A stretch of DNA of 64,000 nt. It comes from an uncultured Eggerthellaceae bacterium. GTDB lineage: Bacteria > Actinomycetota > Coriobacteriia > Coriobacteriales > Eggerthellaceae. Position numbers and translations under genes: made by a program. Below are positions 39,399 to 48,317 of the stretch, piece by piece; positions within the stretch are counted from its first letter, which is position 1, and each line of letters opens with the position of its first letter. Below the pieces are notes generated by a model that saw only the letters and a list, made by a program, of their open reading frames with translations, did not search any database and was not told the origin of the DNA. Location: NCBI GenBank assembly GCA_910588205.1, contig CAJUQK010000002.1:1-64000 (forward strand), in the 5' to 3' direction.

Positions 39399-40826
39399 AT
39401 GGCAATCGATTACAGCGAGGACCTCGCCTTCGTCTTCGCCAATTTCTTCAGAGATGCATCCTACGAGGATCTCTCCGAAAAGCACACCGAGAAGATCAAG
39501 CAGCAGGTCGTTGATTTCTTGGGGTGCGCCATTGCGGGCTATGACTATCCAGGCCCGAAGCAAGTGCGCGAATACAACCTCCACAATGGTGGGACGGCGG
39601 AGGCCCATGTCTGGGGTGTGGGAACGAAGCTTCCCGTTGCTTATGCTGCCCAGACCAACGCCACCGCTGGTCACGCCCTTGACTTCGATGATGTGCATGA
39701 CCTGGTCATGCATCCTGGCGTGATCTCCGTTTCCACGTCCTTGGCGCTTGCAGACTACATGGGTGGCATGACCGGTAAGCAGCTCATGCTGAATGTGGCC
39801 CTGGGTGCTGAGATGCTTCTGCGCATGAATCGTGGCTCAGAGCCGGGGACCCCTATCCCTGATCAGGGATGGCATACCACCACCCTGAATGGCAATCTGA
39901 CGGCTGCCTGCCTTGCGGCCACCACGTTGGGTCTAGATTTCATGGAACATGTGAATGCCATGGGCTTGGGCCTGCATCAGGCGTCTGGCACCGGCCAGGT
40001 CACCAAGGATGGTGGATGCGCGAAGCGCCTCGGTCCTGGATTCGCCGTGCGCAATGGCATCATCTCCGCCCAGCTGGCTCAGGCGGGCGTCACGGCGGGC
40101 TATCATGCGCTCGAGGGCAAGGAGGGCTACTTCCGGCAGTATCACCGCAATGATTACGATCGTGATCTGGTGATAGACCGTCTGGGAGACTTCTGGTTCG
40201 CCGAAGGGGTCCTGTGTAAGCCGTATCCTTGCTGCCGAGGGACCCACAACTTCATCGACTGCGGCATCTACCTGCATGACAACCATGATATCGATGTTCA
40301 TGAGATCGAACGCATCGACATCAAGTCCGGCAAGGGCACCCTCAATCTGCTCGGTGTGCCGCTGGAGGTCAAAGCGCATCCGCAGACGCCGGTGGATGTG
40401 CAGTTCAGTTCTTCGTGGGGTGCTGTCTGTGGTCTGGCCTATGGCCGCGCGACGCTTTCCGAATACGGTAATGATGACAAGGGCATCTGGAATCCGCTTC
40501 TCCGTGAAGTGGCTGATAAGGTGAAGACCTTCGAATACGATCCGCGCTGCGATCCCAAGGACATCAAGAAGTCACCTTATGAGGGTGCCATCGTCACGGT
40601 CACCATGCAGGATGGCACGGTCTATGAGAAGTACTTTGCTGAAGCCATGGGATCAGAGGAGATGCCGCAATCCTATGACGACGTCATCAAGAAGTTCCGT
40701 GGCAACCTCGATTACGCTGACCACACGCCTTCGGCTGAGAATGTGGAGCGGATCATAGAGATATGCTCTGCATTGGATGCCTGTGAGGACGTCCGTGTGC
40801 TGAATGACCTCATGGTCTGGGCATAG
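39399..40826 (+). CDS. MmgE/PrpD-family protein
   Basis: The 475-residue protein matches MmgE/PrpD, the fold of 2-methylcitrate dehydratase, cis-aconitate decarboxylase and iminodisuccinate epimerase. Recognisable segments are HALDFDDVHD, EMLLRMNRG and PCCRGTHNFID. AAAGGGGAAGAC precedes the ATG. It is 120 bases downstream of the DcuC gene and ends the module 3 run before a hairpin terminator. A (de)hydratase or decarboxylase acting on a di- or tricarboxylic acid is the best family-level guess. Confidence 0.88.
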   Translation: MAIDYSEDLAFVFANFFRDASYEDLSEKHTEKIKQQVVDFLGCAIAGYDYPGPKQVREYNLHNGGTAEAHVWGVGTKLPVAYAAQTNATAGHALDFDDVHDLVMHPGVISVSTSLALADYMGGMTGKQLMLNVALGAEMLLRMNRGSEPGTPIPDQGWHTTTLNGNLTAACLAATTLGLDFMEHVNAMGLGLHQASGTGQVTKDGGCAKRLGPGFAVRNGIISAQLAQAGVTAGYHALEGKEGYFRQYHRNDYDRDLVIDRLGDFWFAEGVLCKPYPCCRGTHNFIDCGIYLHDNHDIDVHEIERIDIKSGKGTLNLLGVPLEVKAHPQTPVDVQFSSSWGAVCGLAYGRATLSEYGNDDKGIWNPLLREVADKVKTFEYDPRCDPKDIKKSPYEGAIVTVTMQDGTVYEKYFAEAMGSEEMPQSYDDVIKKFRGNLDYADHTPSAENVERIIEICSALDACEDVRVLNDLMVWA

Positions 40827-40968
40827 GGTGGCACTCATATCCACTGGGTTCACCGCTTTTGCGGGGTAGCGCCCGCTGTGGAGCAATGCGTTTCGAATAG
40901 AACAGCTTCACCCGAGGGGGTAAGGGATCCTTCCATGCCTCTGCGTGGCTGAAAGCACAGCAGCTCTT

Positions 40969-40998
40969 GGGCTGGTCATCGTTAAGGGTGGCCAGCCC
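40969..40998 (+). terminator. Terminator after MmgE/PrpD
   Basis: A 9-bp stem with one G-T pair, GGGCTGGTC (40969-40977) with GGCCAGCCC (40990-40998), followed shortly by CTTTT. It ends module 3 about 145 bases after the stop. Confidence 0.6.
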
Positions 40999-41078
40999 AT
41001 GGCTTTTAGGCAGCGCTCATCCGCCTTCTCTCCGCGGTATACTTGACCCAAAGCCCCCTATCCTTTTTGAGGTATCCC

Positions 41079-41660
41079 ATGACGGTCGTTCCCTATAGCC
41101 CCCTTCGTGAAGCGGTGGATGCTCTCCGCGCGGGCCTTCCCGTCGTCGTTCCCACTGATACGGTAGTGGGGTTGGGGGTTGCGGTGGGATATGCCGCAGA
41201 CGCACGGGTGCTTGCTCGCATCAAAGGGCGGGATGAGGCTAAGCCCGTCGCTTGGCTGATCGGTTCTGCGGAAGATCTGGATATCTACGGCGAAGACATT
41301 CCTGGATACGCCCATGATCTGGCTCGGGATGGGTGGCCCGGAGCGCTCACGCTCATCGTCAAGGCCAGCAATGCTGTGCCGCAAGCCTATCGGTCTCAGG
41401 TGGGGACCATCGGTCTGCGCGTTCCTGATTCCCGAACGGTCAAAGAGCTGATAGCGAAGGCGGGCTCGCCCCTGGCGGTCACCTCGGCCAATCGTGCCGG
41501 AGAGGCAGCCCCTTGCACGTTGGATGAGCTCACTCCGGAATTCGCTGAACAGGCCCGCAGGGCTGATGCTGTCTTTCTATTCACTTCGGAGGAGGGGAGC
41601 GGCAGCGCTTCTACCGTGATAGACTGCACCCATCCGGAGCCGAAGACACTGAGGAGTTGA
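41079..41660 (+). CDS. tsaC: L-threonylcarbamoyladenylate synthase
   Basis: The 193-residue YrdC-domain protein makes threonylcarbamoyl-AMP for the t6A37 tRNA modification. PTDTVVGLG and KGRDEAKPVAW near the N-terminus and TSANRAGEAA further on are the family nucleotide- and threonine-binding segments. The start is ATG 41079 with GAGG upstream; the extension to 41043 overlaps the likely promoter TATACT at 41038-41043. It is a short YrdC form without the Sua5 C-terminal domain. rpiB starts two bases after its stop. Confidence 0.92.
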   Translation: MTVVPYSPLREAVDALRAGLPVVVPTDTVVGLGVAVGYAADARVLARIKGRDEAKPVAWLIGSAEDLDIYGEDIPGYAHDLARDGWPGALTLIVKASNAVPQAYRSQVGTIGLRVPDSRTVKELIAKAGSPLAVTSANRAGEAAPCTLDELTPEFAEQARRADAVFLFTSEEGSGSASTVIDCTHPEPKTLRS

Positions 41661-41661
41661 C

Positions 41662-42099
41662 ATGCGTATCAGCATCGGAAGCGATCATGCGGGGTTCGAG
41701 CAGAAGCAGTTGTTGGCAGACTACCTGGCCCAGGAGGGTCACGAGGTCATCGATTGTGGTCCTGACGATGACGAGCGCGTGGATTATCCGGATTACGCGA
41801 AAGCTGTCTGCGAGAAGGTGGCTTCCGGACATGCCAGCTTCGGCGTTCTGGTCTGCGGTACGGGTATCGGCATGGCTATCGCGGCCAATAAGGTCTGCGG
41901 CATCCGTGCGGCTAACATCGTGCGCGAGGACTTCGCTGCCCTTGCCCGAGAGCATAACGATGCCAATGTCATCACCTTGTCCGGCCGCTTCGTCACATTC
42001 GACGAGAACCGCAAGATCCTCGATGCGTTCTTGAGCACCGCCTTCGGTGGTGGTCGCCACGCAGGTCGCGTTGCCAAGATCATGGCTCTTGAAGGGTAA
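41662..42099 (+). CDS. rpiB: Ribose-5-phosphate isomerase B
   Basis: A 145-residue RpiB-type isomerase, interconverting ribose-5-phosphate and ribulose-5-phosphate in the pentose phosphate pathway. GSDHAGFEQK at the N-terminus, the cysteine in CGTGIGMAIAANKV and GIRAA are diagnostic. It is tightly linked to tsaC, an arrangement common in Firmicutes and Actinobacteria before glyA. Confidence 0.95.
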   Translation: MRISIGSDHAGFEQKQLLADYLAQEGHEVIDCGPDDDERVDYPDYAKAVCEKVASGHASFGVLVCGTGIGMAIAANKVCGIRAANIVREDFAALAREHNDANVITLSGRFVTFDENRKILDAFLSTAFGGGRHAGRVAKIMALEG

Positions 42100-42211
42100 G
42101 CTTTCTTTATCCTAAGGGCTGCTGCCCGGTTTGTGACACAGCTGAAACCAAACGAGCGGGTCATTGCGCTACCATAGCGCTTCAAGCTAGCGCATTTATA
42201 AAGGAGTCCTC

Positions 42212-43468
42212 ATGGCCAACGATATCCTTCGCGAGCACGATCCAGCCATCGCCGAGATCCTGGAAGAGGAACTTTCCCGTGAGCGGGGAACCATCGAGCT
42301 GATCGCCAGCGAGAACTTCACCTCCCGGGCGGTCATGGAAGCGGTGGGCAGTGTGCTCACCAACAAATACGCTGAAGGATATCCTGGCAAACGCTACTAC
42401 GGCGGATGTGAGAAAGTGGACAAGGCTGAGGATCTGGCTCGCAGCCGTGCTTGTCAGCTCTTCGGATCCTCCTTCGCCAATGTGCAGCCCCACTCCGGTG
42501 CCCAGGCGAACTTCGCTGCCTATATGGCGCTCATCAAGCCGGGAGATACGGTGTTGGGCATGAGCCTTGACAACGGAGGCCATCTGACCCACGGGTCCCC
42601 CGTGAACTTCTCCGGCATGTTCTATGACTTCGTGCCCTATGGCGTGAGCGTGGAAACGGAGACCATCGATTACGATGCCCTGGAGCGTCAGGCGAAAGAG
42701 GTGCGGCCACAGCTCATCGTGGGCGGTGCCAGCGCTTATCCGCGCACCATAGACTTCCAGCGCATGGCTGATATCGCCCATGAGGTGGGGGCATACCTCA
42801 TGATAGACATGGCCCACATCGCGGGGCTCGTGGCCGGGGGTGTGCACCCCTCTCCCATACCCTTCGCCGATGTGGTCACCTCCACCAGCCACAAGACCCT
42901 GCGCGGTCCGCGGGGTGGCTTCATTCTCACCAATTCGGAGGAACTGGCAAAGAAGATCGATAAGGCCCTTTTCCCCGGCTCTCAGGGCGGTCCGCTCATG
43001 CATGTGATCGCAGGCAAGGCCGTGGCTTTCGGGGAGGCGCTCGAGCCTTCCTTCGCCGAATACGCCCAGGCCGTGGTGACCAATGCCAGCCAGTTGGGTA
43101 AGGGCATCTCAGAAGGGGGTCTGCGCCTGGTATCTGGTGGTACGGACAACCACCTGTGTTTGGTGGATCTTACACCTGCTGATGTCACTGGCAAGGATGC
43201 GGAGCATCTGCTGGAAGGGGTAGGGCTCACCGTTAACAAGAACACCATCCCCAATGAGCAGCGCTCTCCCTTCGTCACCAGCGGTGTGCGTGTGGGCTCG
43301 GCTGCGGGCACCACCCGCGGCTTCGACGGGGATGACTTCTACCAGATAGGTACGCTGATCTCCCAGGCGGTCTTCGGCCATGATGATCCCTCTGCGCTCC
43401 AGGCTGTCCGCAAGGCAGTGGAAGGCCTCTTAGCGGCCCACCCACTCTATCCTGGCTTGGAGTACTGA
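42212..43468 (+). CDS. glyA: Serine hydroxymethyltransferase
   Basis: The 418-residue PLP enzyme converts serine and tetrahydrofolate to glycine and methylene-tetrahydrofolate. IELIASENFTS, the GKRYYGGCE stretch, and the PLP lysine in TSTSHKTLRGPRGG are present. AAAGGAG is well placed. A short palindrome (AGCGC near 42177-42195) precedes the start. The length is normal. The deaminase gene begins three bases after its stop. Confidence 0.97.
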   Translation: MANDILREHDPAIAEILEEELSRERGTIELIASENFTSRAVMEAVGSVLTNKYAEGYPGKRYYGGCEKVDKAEDLARSRACQLFGSSFANVQPHSGAQANFAAYMALIKPGDTVLGMSLDNGGHLTHGSPVNFSGMFYDFVPYGVSVETETIDYDALERQAKEVRPQLIVGGASAYPRTIDFQRMADIAHEVGAYLMIDMAHIAGLVAGGVHPSPIPFADVVTSTSHKTLRGPRGGFILTNSEELAKKIDKALFPGSQGGPLMHVIAGKAVAFGEALEPSFAEYAQAVVTNASQLGKGISEGGLRLVSGGTDNHLCLVDLTPADVTGKDAEHLLEGVGLTVNKNTIPNEQRSPFVTSGVRVGSAAGTTRGFDGDDFYQIGTLISQAVFGHDDPSALQAVRKAVEGLLAAHPLYPGLEY

Positions 43469-43470
43469 TC

Positions 43471-43962
43471 ATGGCTGATACAGAGACAGTATTTGCTGTG
43501 ACAAGCCATCACGACGAGCGCCCCTGTTGGGACGAGTATTTCATGATGTTGGCGAATCAAGTGGCCAGCAGAACCACATGCCTTCGTCGGGCTGTCGGCG
43601 CGGTCATCGTGAAGGACAGGCGTATCTTGGCTACGGGCTATAACGGAGTACCTTCGGGCATTCGCCACTGTGCTGAGGTAGGTTGCTTGCGTGAAGAGCT
43701 CGGGGTACCTTCGGGTCAACGCCATGAGATCTGCCGCGGTCTCCATGCAGAACAGAATGCCATCATCCAGGCTGCGCGCTTCGGAACGGATATAGACGGC
43801 GCCACCATCTACGTGAACACCCAGCCCTGTGTGGTCTGCGCGAAGATGCTCATCAATGCTGGCATCCGTGAGATCGTCTATCAGAACCCCTATCCCGATG
43901 AGCTTTCCCAGCAGATGCTCGAAGAATCTGGCATCCTCTGCAGAGAATACATCCCCTCGTAG
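43471..43962 (+). CDS. Deoxycytidylate deaminase family protein
   Basis: A 163-residue zinc deaminase of the dCMP/ComEB group. The zinc site is HAEQNAI with PCVVC, and RAVGAVIVKDRRILATGYNG is the N-terminal core. It likely turns dCMP into dUMP for thymidylate synthesis, which fits co-expression with glyA, the source of methylene-tetrahydrofolate. A terminator overlaps the stop codon. Confidence 0.92.
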   Translation: MADTETVFAVTSHHDERPCWDEYFMMLANQVASRTTCLRRAVGAVIVKDRRILATGYNGVPSGIRHCAEVGCLREELGVPSGQRHEICRGLHAEQNAIIQAARFGTDIDGATIYVNTQPCVVCAKMLINAGIREIVYQNPYPDELSQQMLEESGILCREYIPS

Positions 43963-43984
43963 GGGTCACCGCTCACCCCTTTTT
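43961..43984 (+). terminator. Terminator of the tsaC-glyA-deaminase operon
   Basis: A 6-bp stem, AGGGGT (43961-43966) with ACCCCT (43975-43980), directly followed by TTTT. It separates this operon from the ATP synthase genes. Confidence 0.7.
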
Positions 43985-44075
43985 GCCGCCGCCCTGCTAA
44001 CCCTAAAAACCATCTTGGCTATCATACGAAATGGTTTGCGCACAACGCGCGCTTGGGAACGATTGAAAGCGGGTT

Positions 44076-44372
44076 ATGGCACTGGCAGTCTTAGGTGGAG
44101 TCCTCGCGGGCATCATCGGCTTCATGCCGCTGGTCGTGGGGCTGCGCATGACGAAGAAGGTTACAGCTACTAGCAACTTCGGGCATATGTCCATATTGCT
44201 CTTGAGCCTTCTGGTCTCCTTCGTCATCATGTTCGCCTTCGCCATCCTCTGTGTCAATCTTGCGCGCGACGTGGCCATGCCGTTCGTACTGGCAGAGGCG
44301 GTCACGCTTTCTGTCGTGGCGATAGTCTTCGGGGTCAGAAGGACCTTGACGGGGAAAAGGGAAAAGGAGTAG
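44076..44372 (+). CDS. Small membrane protein at AtpI position
   Basis: A 98-residue protein with three predicted membrane helices, immediately upstream of atpB. It occupies the place of AtpI, the assembly factor for the c-ring, but the sequence has no strong AtpI signature that I can confirm. No good ribosome binding site is seen besides GAAAGCGGG. Four bases separate it from the GTG of atpB. Confidence 0.7.
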   Translation: MALAVLGGVLAGIIGFMPLVVGLRMTKKVTATSNFGHMSILLLSLLVSFVIMFAFAILCVNLARDVAMPFVLAEAVTLSVVAIVFGVRRTLTGKREKE

Positions 44373-44376
44373 CCAA

Positions 44377-45162
44377 GTGGGAGCTCTCGAGTGGCTGTCT
44401 GAGGACGTACCTCATCTGAAAGCATCGTTCGACTCTGCCATTGTCATCGGTAATGCAGAGTTCGGGATGACCCAGTACATCCTTTGGATGATTATCTGCT
44501 GGATCTTGACGCTCGTCGTCATCTTGGTGGTGTCCAAGAAGCTGACGCTGATCCCTAAGAATAAGTTCATCAACACGGTAGAATACGGCTACCAATTCGT
44601 CCGCAATGATATGGGCGAAGGGGTCATCGGTCATGGATACAAGAAGCATGTTCCCTTCCTGGCCACGCTGTTCTTCTTTATCTTGATCTCAAATTTCGTG
44701 GGACTCATCCCCGGCTGCAAGACTCCTACGGGCACCATCTCGGTGACTTGGGCGCTTTCCCTCATCTCATTCGTCTATTTCATCTTCTGGGGCGTGAAGG
44801 CCCATGGTGGTCTGGGCTACCTCAAGTCTCTCGCTCCCTCGGGACTGCCCATCGTGATGGTTCCCATCATCTGGTTCTTGGAGCTGCTCTCCACCATCAT
44901 CCGCCTGCTGACCCTAGCCGTCCGACTTTACGGCAACATGTTCGCGGGACATATGGTGCTCGGTATCTTCGCGTTGGCCTCCAGCGTGTTCCTGTTGACC
45001 TGCATCCAATCCATGGATGTCGTATCCGGCGTCCTTACCATCCCGTGGTTCCTGCTATTGGTGGTCATGTACGCTCTGGAAACGCTGGTAGCGTTCCTTC
45101 AGGCCTATGTGTTCACTATTTTGAGCGCGGTCTACATCCAGCTGGCTACTTCAGCGCACTAG
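44377..45162 (+). CDS. atpB: ATP synthase Fo subunit a
   Basis: A 261-residue membrane protein forming the proton half-channels. The essential arginine lies in LAVRLYGNMFAGH. Five to six hydrophobic helices are visible. The start is GTG 44377, preceded by AAAAGGAG. A gap of 124 bases before atpE has no gene. Confidence 0.95.
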   Translation: MGALEWLSEDVPHLKASFDSAIVIGNAEFGMTQYILWMIICWILTLVVILVVSKKLTLIPKNKFINTVEYGYQFVRNDMGEGVIGHGYKKHVPFLATLFFFILISNFVGLIPGCKTPTGTISVTWALSLISFVYFIFWGVKAHGGLGYLKSLAPSGLPIVMVPIIWFLELLSTIIRLLTLAVRLYGNMFAGHMVLGIFALASSVFLLTCIQSMDVVSGVLTIPWFLLLVVMYALETLVAFLQAYVFTILSAVYIQLATSAH

Positions 45163-45286
45163 GAACCCCCCAGCGGCCCGCTCTGTGGTGCCGCGCCCGA
45201 ATTGGGCATCTCCGGGTTCCACGCCCGGTTGCCATAGTAGAAGGTTTTTGAGAAAACAGGCTCAAAAACGAAAAAAGGAGGAAACT

Positions 45287-45505
45287 GTGGAAATTACAAT
45301 GGTACTCGCTGCACTGAAGGTCGTCGGCTACGGCCTCGGCGCCATCGGACCTGGCATCGGCATCGGCATCGCCTGCTATGGCTGCTGCGTCGGCACCGCT
45401 CGTCAGCCTGAGCTCCAGGGCCGTCTGTTCACCAACTTCATCCTTGGTGCTGCTCTTGCAGAGGCGCTCGCCCTCATCGGCTTCGTGCTCGCCTTCATCA
45501 TGTAG
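45287..45505 (+). CDS. atpE: ATP synthase Fo subunit c
   Basis: A 72-residue two-helix proteolipid. The ion-binding glutamate is Glu59 in GAALAEALAL and the loop is RQPE. Helix 1 is GPGIGIGIA without the glutamine typical of sodium-binding rings, so proton coupling is more likely. Three cysteines (30, 33, 34) sit at the end of helix 1, which is unusual. The start is GTG 45287 after AAAGGAGG; the longer frame from 45185 is not supported. Confidence 0.95.
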   Translation: MEITMVLAALKVVGYGLGAIGPGIGIGIACYGCCVGTARQPELQGRLFTNFILGAALAEALALIGFVLAFIM

Positions 45506-45565
45506 CTTCTGGTCTTATCGGCTATCAAGGAATCAAGCCAGATCAAGGCTAGAAGGAGGAAGCAC

Positions 45566-46174
45566 GTGAAACCAAGAGCGAGAAAGACAGCTATGCTCGC
45601 AGGCGCTTGCGCGTCCGCGCTGGCTCTCTGCCCTACGCTCGCATTCGCGTCTGAAGGCGAGGAGACTGGCGGCATCTCCGCCATCCTGCCGGACATGCTG
45701 GAATTCGTTCCCATGCTGGTTGCCTTCATCATCCTCTGGATCATCCTCGCGAAATTCGGCTGGCCCATGTTCGCAGGCATGCTGGAGAAGCGCGAGAATA
45801 CGATCAGGGAAGCTCTGAAGCAATCAGAGGACGCCAAGATCGAAAGCGAGCGGGTGCTTGCGGAGTACAAGAAGCAGCTGGCTGACGCGAAGGCTGAAGC
45901 CGCCAAAGTGGTGGCAGATGCTCGCGAGACCGGCGAAGCAGTACGCCAGAGCATCCAGGAGAAGGCCCAGGCAGACGCTGCGGACATGATCGAGAAGGCG
46001 CGCACCACCATCGCCGCTGAGAAGAAGGCCGCCATGGCTGAGCTCCAGGCGTCCATCGCTGATACCTCAGTGGATGTTGCGGCGAAGCTGATCGGTAATG
46101 ACCTCACCGAAGGCGAGCATCGCGCCATCATCGAGCGCTACGTCAAAGAGGCGGGAAGCTTCAATGGCGATTAA
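45566..46174 (+). CDS. atpF: ATP synthase Fo subunit b
   Basis: A 202-residue peripheral-stalk subunit. It starts at GTG with a signal-peptide-like segment (ARKTAMLAGACASALAL to AFAS) before the real membrane helix at about 50-70, then a long charged coiled coil. The extra N-terminal hydrophobic stretch is absent from E. coli AtpF; a cleaved signal fits. The stop overlaps atpH by 11 bases. Confidence 0.93.
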   Translation: MKPRARKTAMLAGACASALALCPTLAFASEGEETGGISAILPDMLEFVPMLVAFIILWIILAKFGWPMFAGMLEKRENTIREALKQSEDAKIESERVLAEYKKQLADAKAEAAKVVADARETGEAVRQSIQEKAQADAADMIEKARTTIAAEKKAAMAELQASIADTSVDVAAKLIGNDLTEGEHRAIIERYVKEAGSFNGD

Positions 46175-46742
46175 CCGTCTCGTGCAACAGGGCAAGGTCA
46201 AGGTCTACGCTGACACCATGTTCAATGCCGCCAACGATGCGGGTGGCGCAGACGAGGTGGTAGCAGTCCGTAATCAGATGGCCGAGCTCCGTCATCTGAT
46301 CTATTCGGATATGGACCTATCCTTGGCGCTGAAGGATGCCAGCTATACGCCTGAGCAGCGTTATGGACTGGCGAAAGCTGTTTTCGCAGACTGCGAGATG
46401 GCGCTTGCTGAGACGTTGGCGGTCATGGCAGAGCAGGGAGACACGGATCTTCTTGGTCAGGTCTTCCATGGCTACGAAGACGCCATGATGGCCGCGCTGA
46501 AGCTCGTCGTGGTGGATGTCACCACGGTCGTCCCCTTGGACGATGGGCTTCGCGAACTCATCAACAAGAAAGCAGAAGCCGAGCTCGGATGCAAGGCGGT
46601 GCTGAATGAGAGCATCGACCCATCCATCCTCGGCGGGATAATCATGAGCGTGAACGGGATGCGCATTGATGCTAGCGTACTGAGCCAGCTCAACCGCGCC
46701 CGCTACGTTCTCAAAGGAACAGATGGAGGTGATAGCCAGTGA
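46164..46742 (+). CDS. atpH: ATP synthase F1 subunit delta
   Basis: A 192-residue OSCP/delta subunit linking F1 to the b stalk. The C-terminal segment SILGGIIMSVNGMRIDASV is diagnostic. ATG 46164 lies within the end of atpF, so translation is coupled. Its stop overlaps the GTG of atpA by four bases. Confidence 0.92.
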   Translation: MAINRLVQQGKVKVYADTMFNAANDAGGADEVVAVRNQMAELRHLIYSDMDLSLALKDASYTPEQRYGLAKAVFADCEMALAETLAVMAEQGDTDLLGQVFHGYEDAMMAALKLVVVDVTTVVPLDDGLRELINKKAEAELGCKAVLNESIDPSILGGIIMSVNGMRIDASVLSQLNRARYVLKGTDGGDSQ

Positions 46743-48304
46743 CAGAGATCACCGCTCAGGCGATCGATGAGGCGCTGCGCAAGCAGCTCGCAGCGCTCAA
46801 CGTGAACGTTCAGTCCAGAGAGGTGGGCACGGTCATCCAAGTGGGTGACGGCATTGCCCGCGTTGATGGGCTCCGTGACGCCATGGCCGGCGAGCTTCTG
46901 GAGTTCACCAGCGGTGACGGTAAGACCGTCTACGGCTTGGCTCAGAACCTGGAAGAGGACGAAGTCGGTGCCGTGCTTCTGGGTGACGTCACAGCAATCA
47001 AAGAGAACGACCAGGTGAAGACCACCGGTCGTATCGTGGAGGTGCCGGCGGGTCCGGCTATGCTCGGCCGCGTGGTGAACCCGCTGGGTATGCCCATTGA
47101 CGGCAAGGGCCCCATCCAGGCCGAGGGTACGCGTCCTGTGGAGTTCAAAGCTCCCGGCGTTACCGCCCGTAAGCCGGTCCATGAGCCCATGCAGACCGGT
47201 CTCATCGCCGTAGACTCCATGATCCCGATCGGCCGCGGTCAGCGCGAGCTCATCATCGGCGACCGCCAGACCGGCAAGACTGCTATCGCGATCGATGCCA
47301 TCATCAACCAAAAAGAAACGGACATGATCTGCATCTATGTCGCTGTTGGCCAGAAGGCTTCCACCGTCGCAGGCGTTGTGGAGACCCTCGAGCGCCATGG
47401 TGTCATGGAGAAGACCATCATCGTCTCCGCCAGCGCTTCTGATTCCGCGCCGCTGCAGTACATCGCTCCTATGGCCGGTGCTGCCATGGGCGAGTACTTC
47501 GTCTACAACGGCAAGGACGGCAAGCCTGCGGATGCAGACAATCCAGGCCAGGCTGTGCTCATCATCTATGATGATCTTTCCAAACAGGCGGTGGCCTATC
47601 GTCAGATGTCACTGACCCTTCGTCGCCCGCCCGGGCGCGAGGCCTATCCTGGTGACGTGTTCTATCTGCACTCCCGTTTGCTGGAGCGTGCGGTGAAGAT
47701 GTCCGATGAGAACGGCGGCGGTTCCATGACGGCTCTGCCCATCATCGAAACGCAGGCCGGTGACGTGTCCGCGTACATCCCCACCAATGTCATCTCCATC
47801 ACCGACGGTCAGATCTTCCTGCAGACCGACCTGTTCTTCCAGGGCCAGCGTCCTGCTGTTGACGTAGGCATCTCCGTGTCCCGCGTTGGCGGCTCTGCGC
47901 AGATCAAGGCTATGAAGCAGGTGGCCGGTTCGCTCCGACTGGATCTCGCATCCTACCGTGAGCTGCAGGCGTTCACCCAGTTCGGCTCTGACCTCGACAA
48001 GGCCACCCAAGACCAGCTCACCCGTGGCTCCCACATGACCGAGCTGCTGAAGCAGGGTCGTTACATGCCCATGCCTGTGGCTGAGCAAGTGGTTGTCATC
48101 TACGCTGGCAACGAAGGCTACCTGGATGACCTGCCTCTGGGAGATGTCGTTCGCTTCCGCACGGAACTCTTGGACAGCATCCGCGCGAAGAACGCTGACA
48201 TCTTCGACGACATCAATACGAAGAAGGCCCTTGACGATGACATCAAAGCGAAGATGAACGCTGCGATCGAGTCCTTCAAGCAGGCATTCGCACCTACAGA
48301 GTAA
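46739..48304 (+). CDS. atpA: ATP synthase F1 subunit alpha
   Basis: The 521-residue non-catalytic nucleotide-binding subunit. The Walker A motif is GDRQTGKT and the signature segment LTLRRPPGREAYPGDVFYLH is intact. It starts at GTG with a four-base overlap of atpH. An antisense frame spanning its 3' half is a codon-bias shadow. Confidence 0.97.
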   Translation: MTEITAQAIDEALRKQLAALNVNVQSREVGTVIQVGDGIARVDGLRDAMAGELLEFTSGDGKTVYGLAQNLEEDEVGAVLLGDVTAIKENDQVKTTGRIVEVPAGPAMLGRVVNPLGMPIDGKGPIQAEGTRPVEFKAPGVTARKPVHEPMQTGLIAVDSMIPIGRGQRELIIGDRQTGKTAIAIDAIINQKETDMICIYVAVGQKASTVAGVVETLERHGVMEKTIIVSASASDSAPLQYIAPMAGAAMGEYFVYNGKDGKPADADNPGQAVLIIYDDLSKQAVAYRQMSLTLRRPPGREAYPGDVFYLHSRLLERAVKMSDENGGGSMTALPIIETQAGDVSAYIPTNVISITDGQIFLQTDLFFQGQRPAVDVGISVSRVGGSAQIKAMKQVAGSLRLDLASYRELQAFTQFGSDLDKATQDQLTRGSHMTELLKQGRYMPMPVAEQVVVIYAGNEGYLDDLPLGDVVRFRTELLDSIRAKNADIFDDINTKKALDDDIKAKMNAAIESFKQAFAPTE

Positions 48305-48317
48305 GGCTAGGTAAGAC

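Noticed and set aside
45185..45286. Longer N-terminus for ATP synthase subunit c
   Set aside because: The upstream frame adds a polar, Arg/Lys-rich stretch foreign to subunit c, while GTG 45287 has an ideal ribosome binding site.
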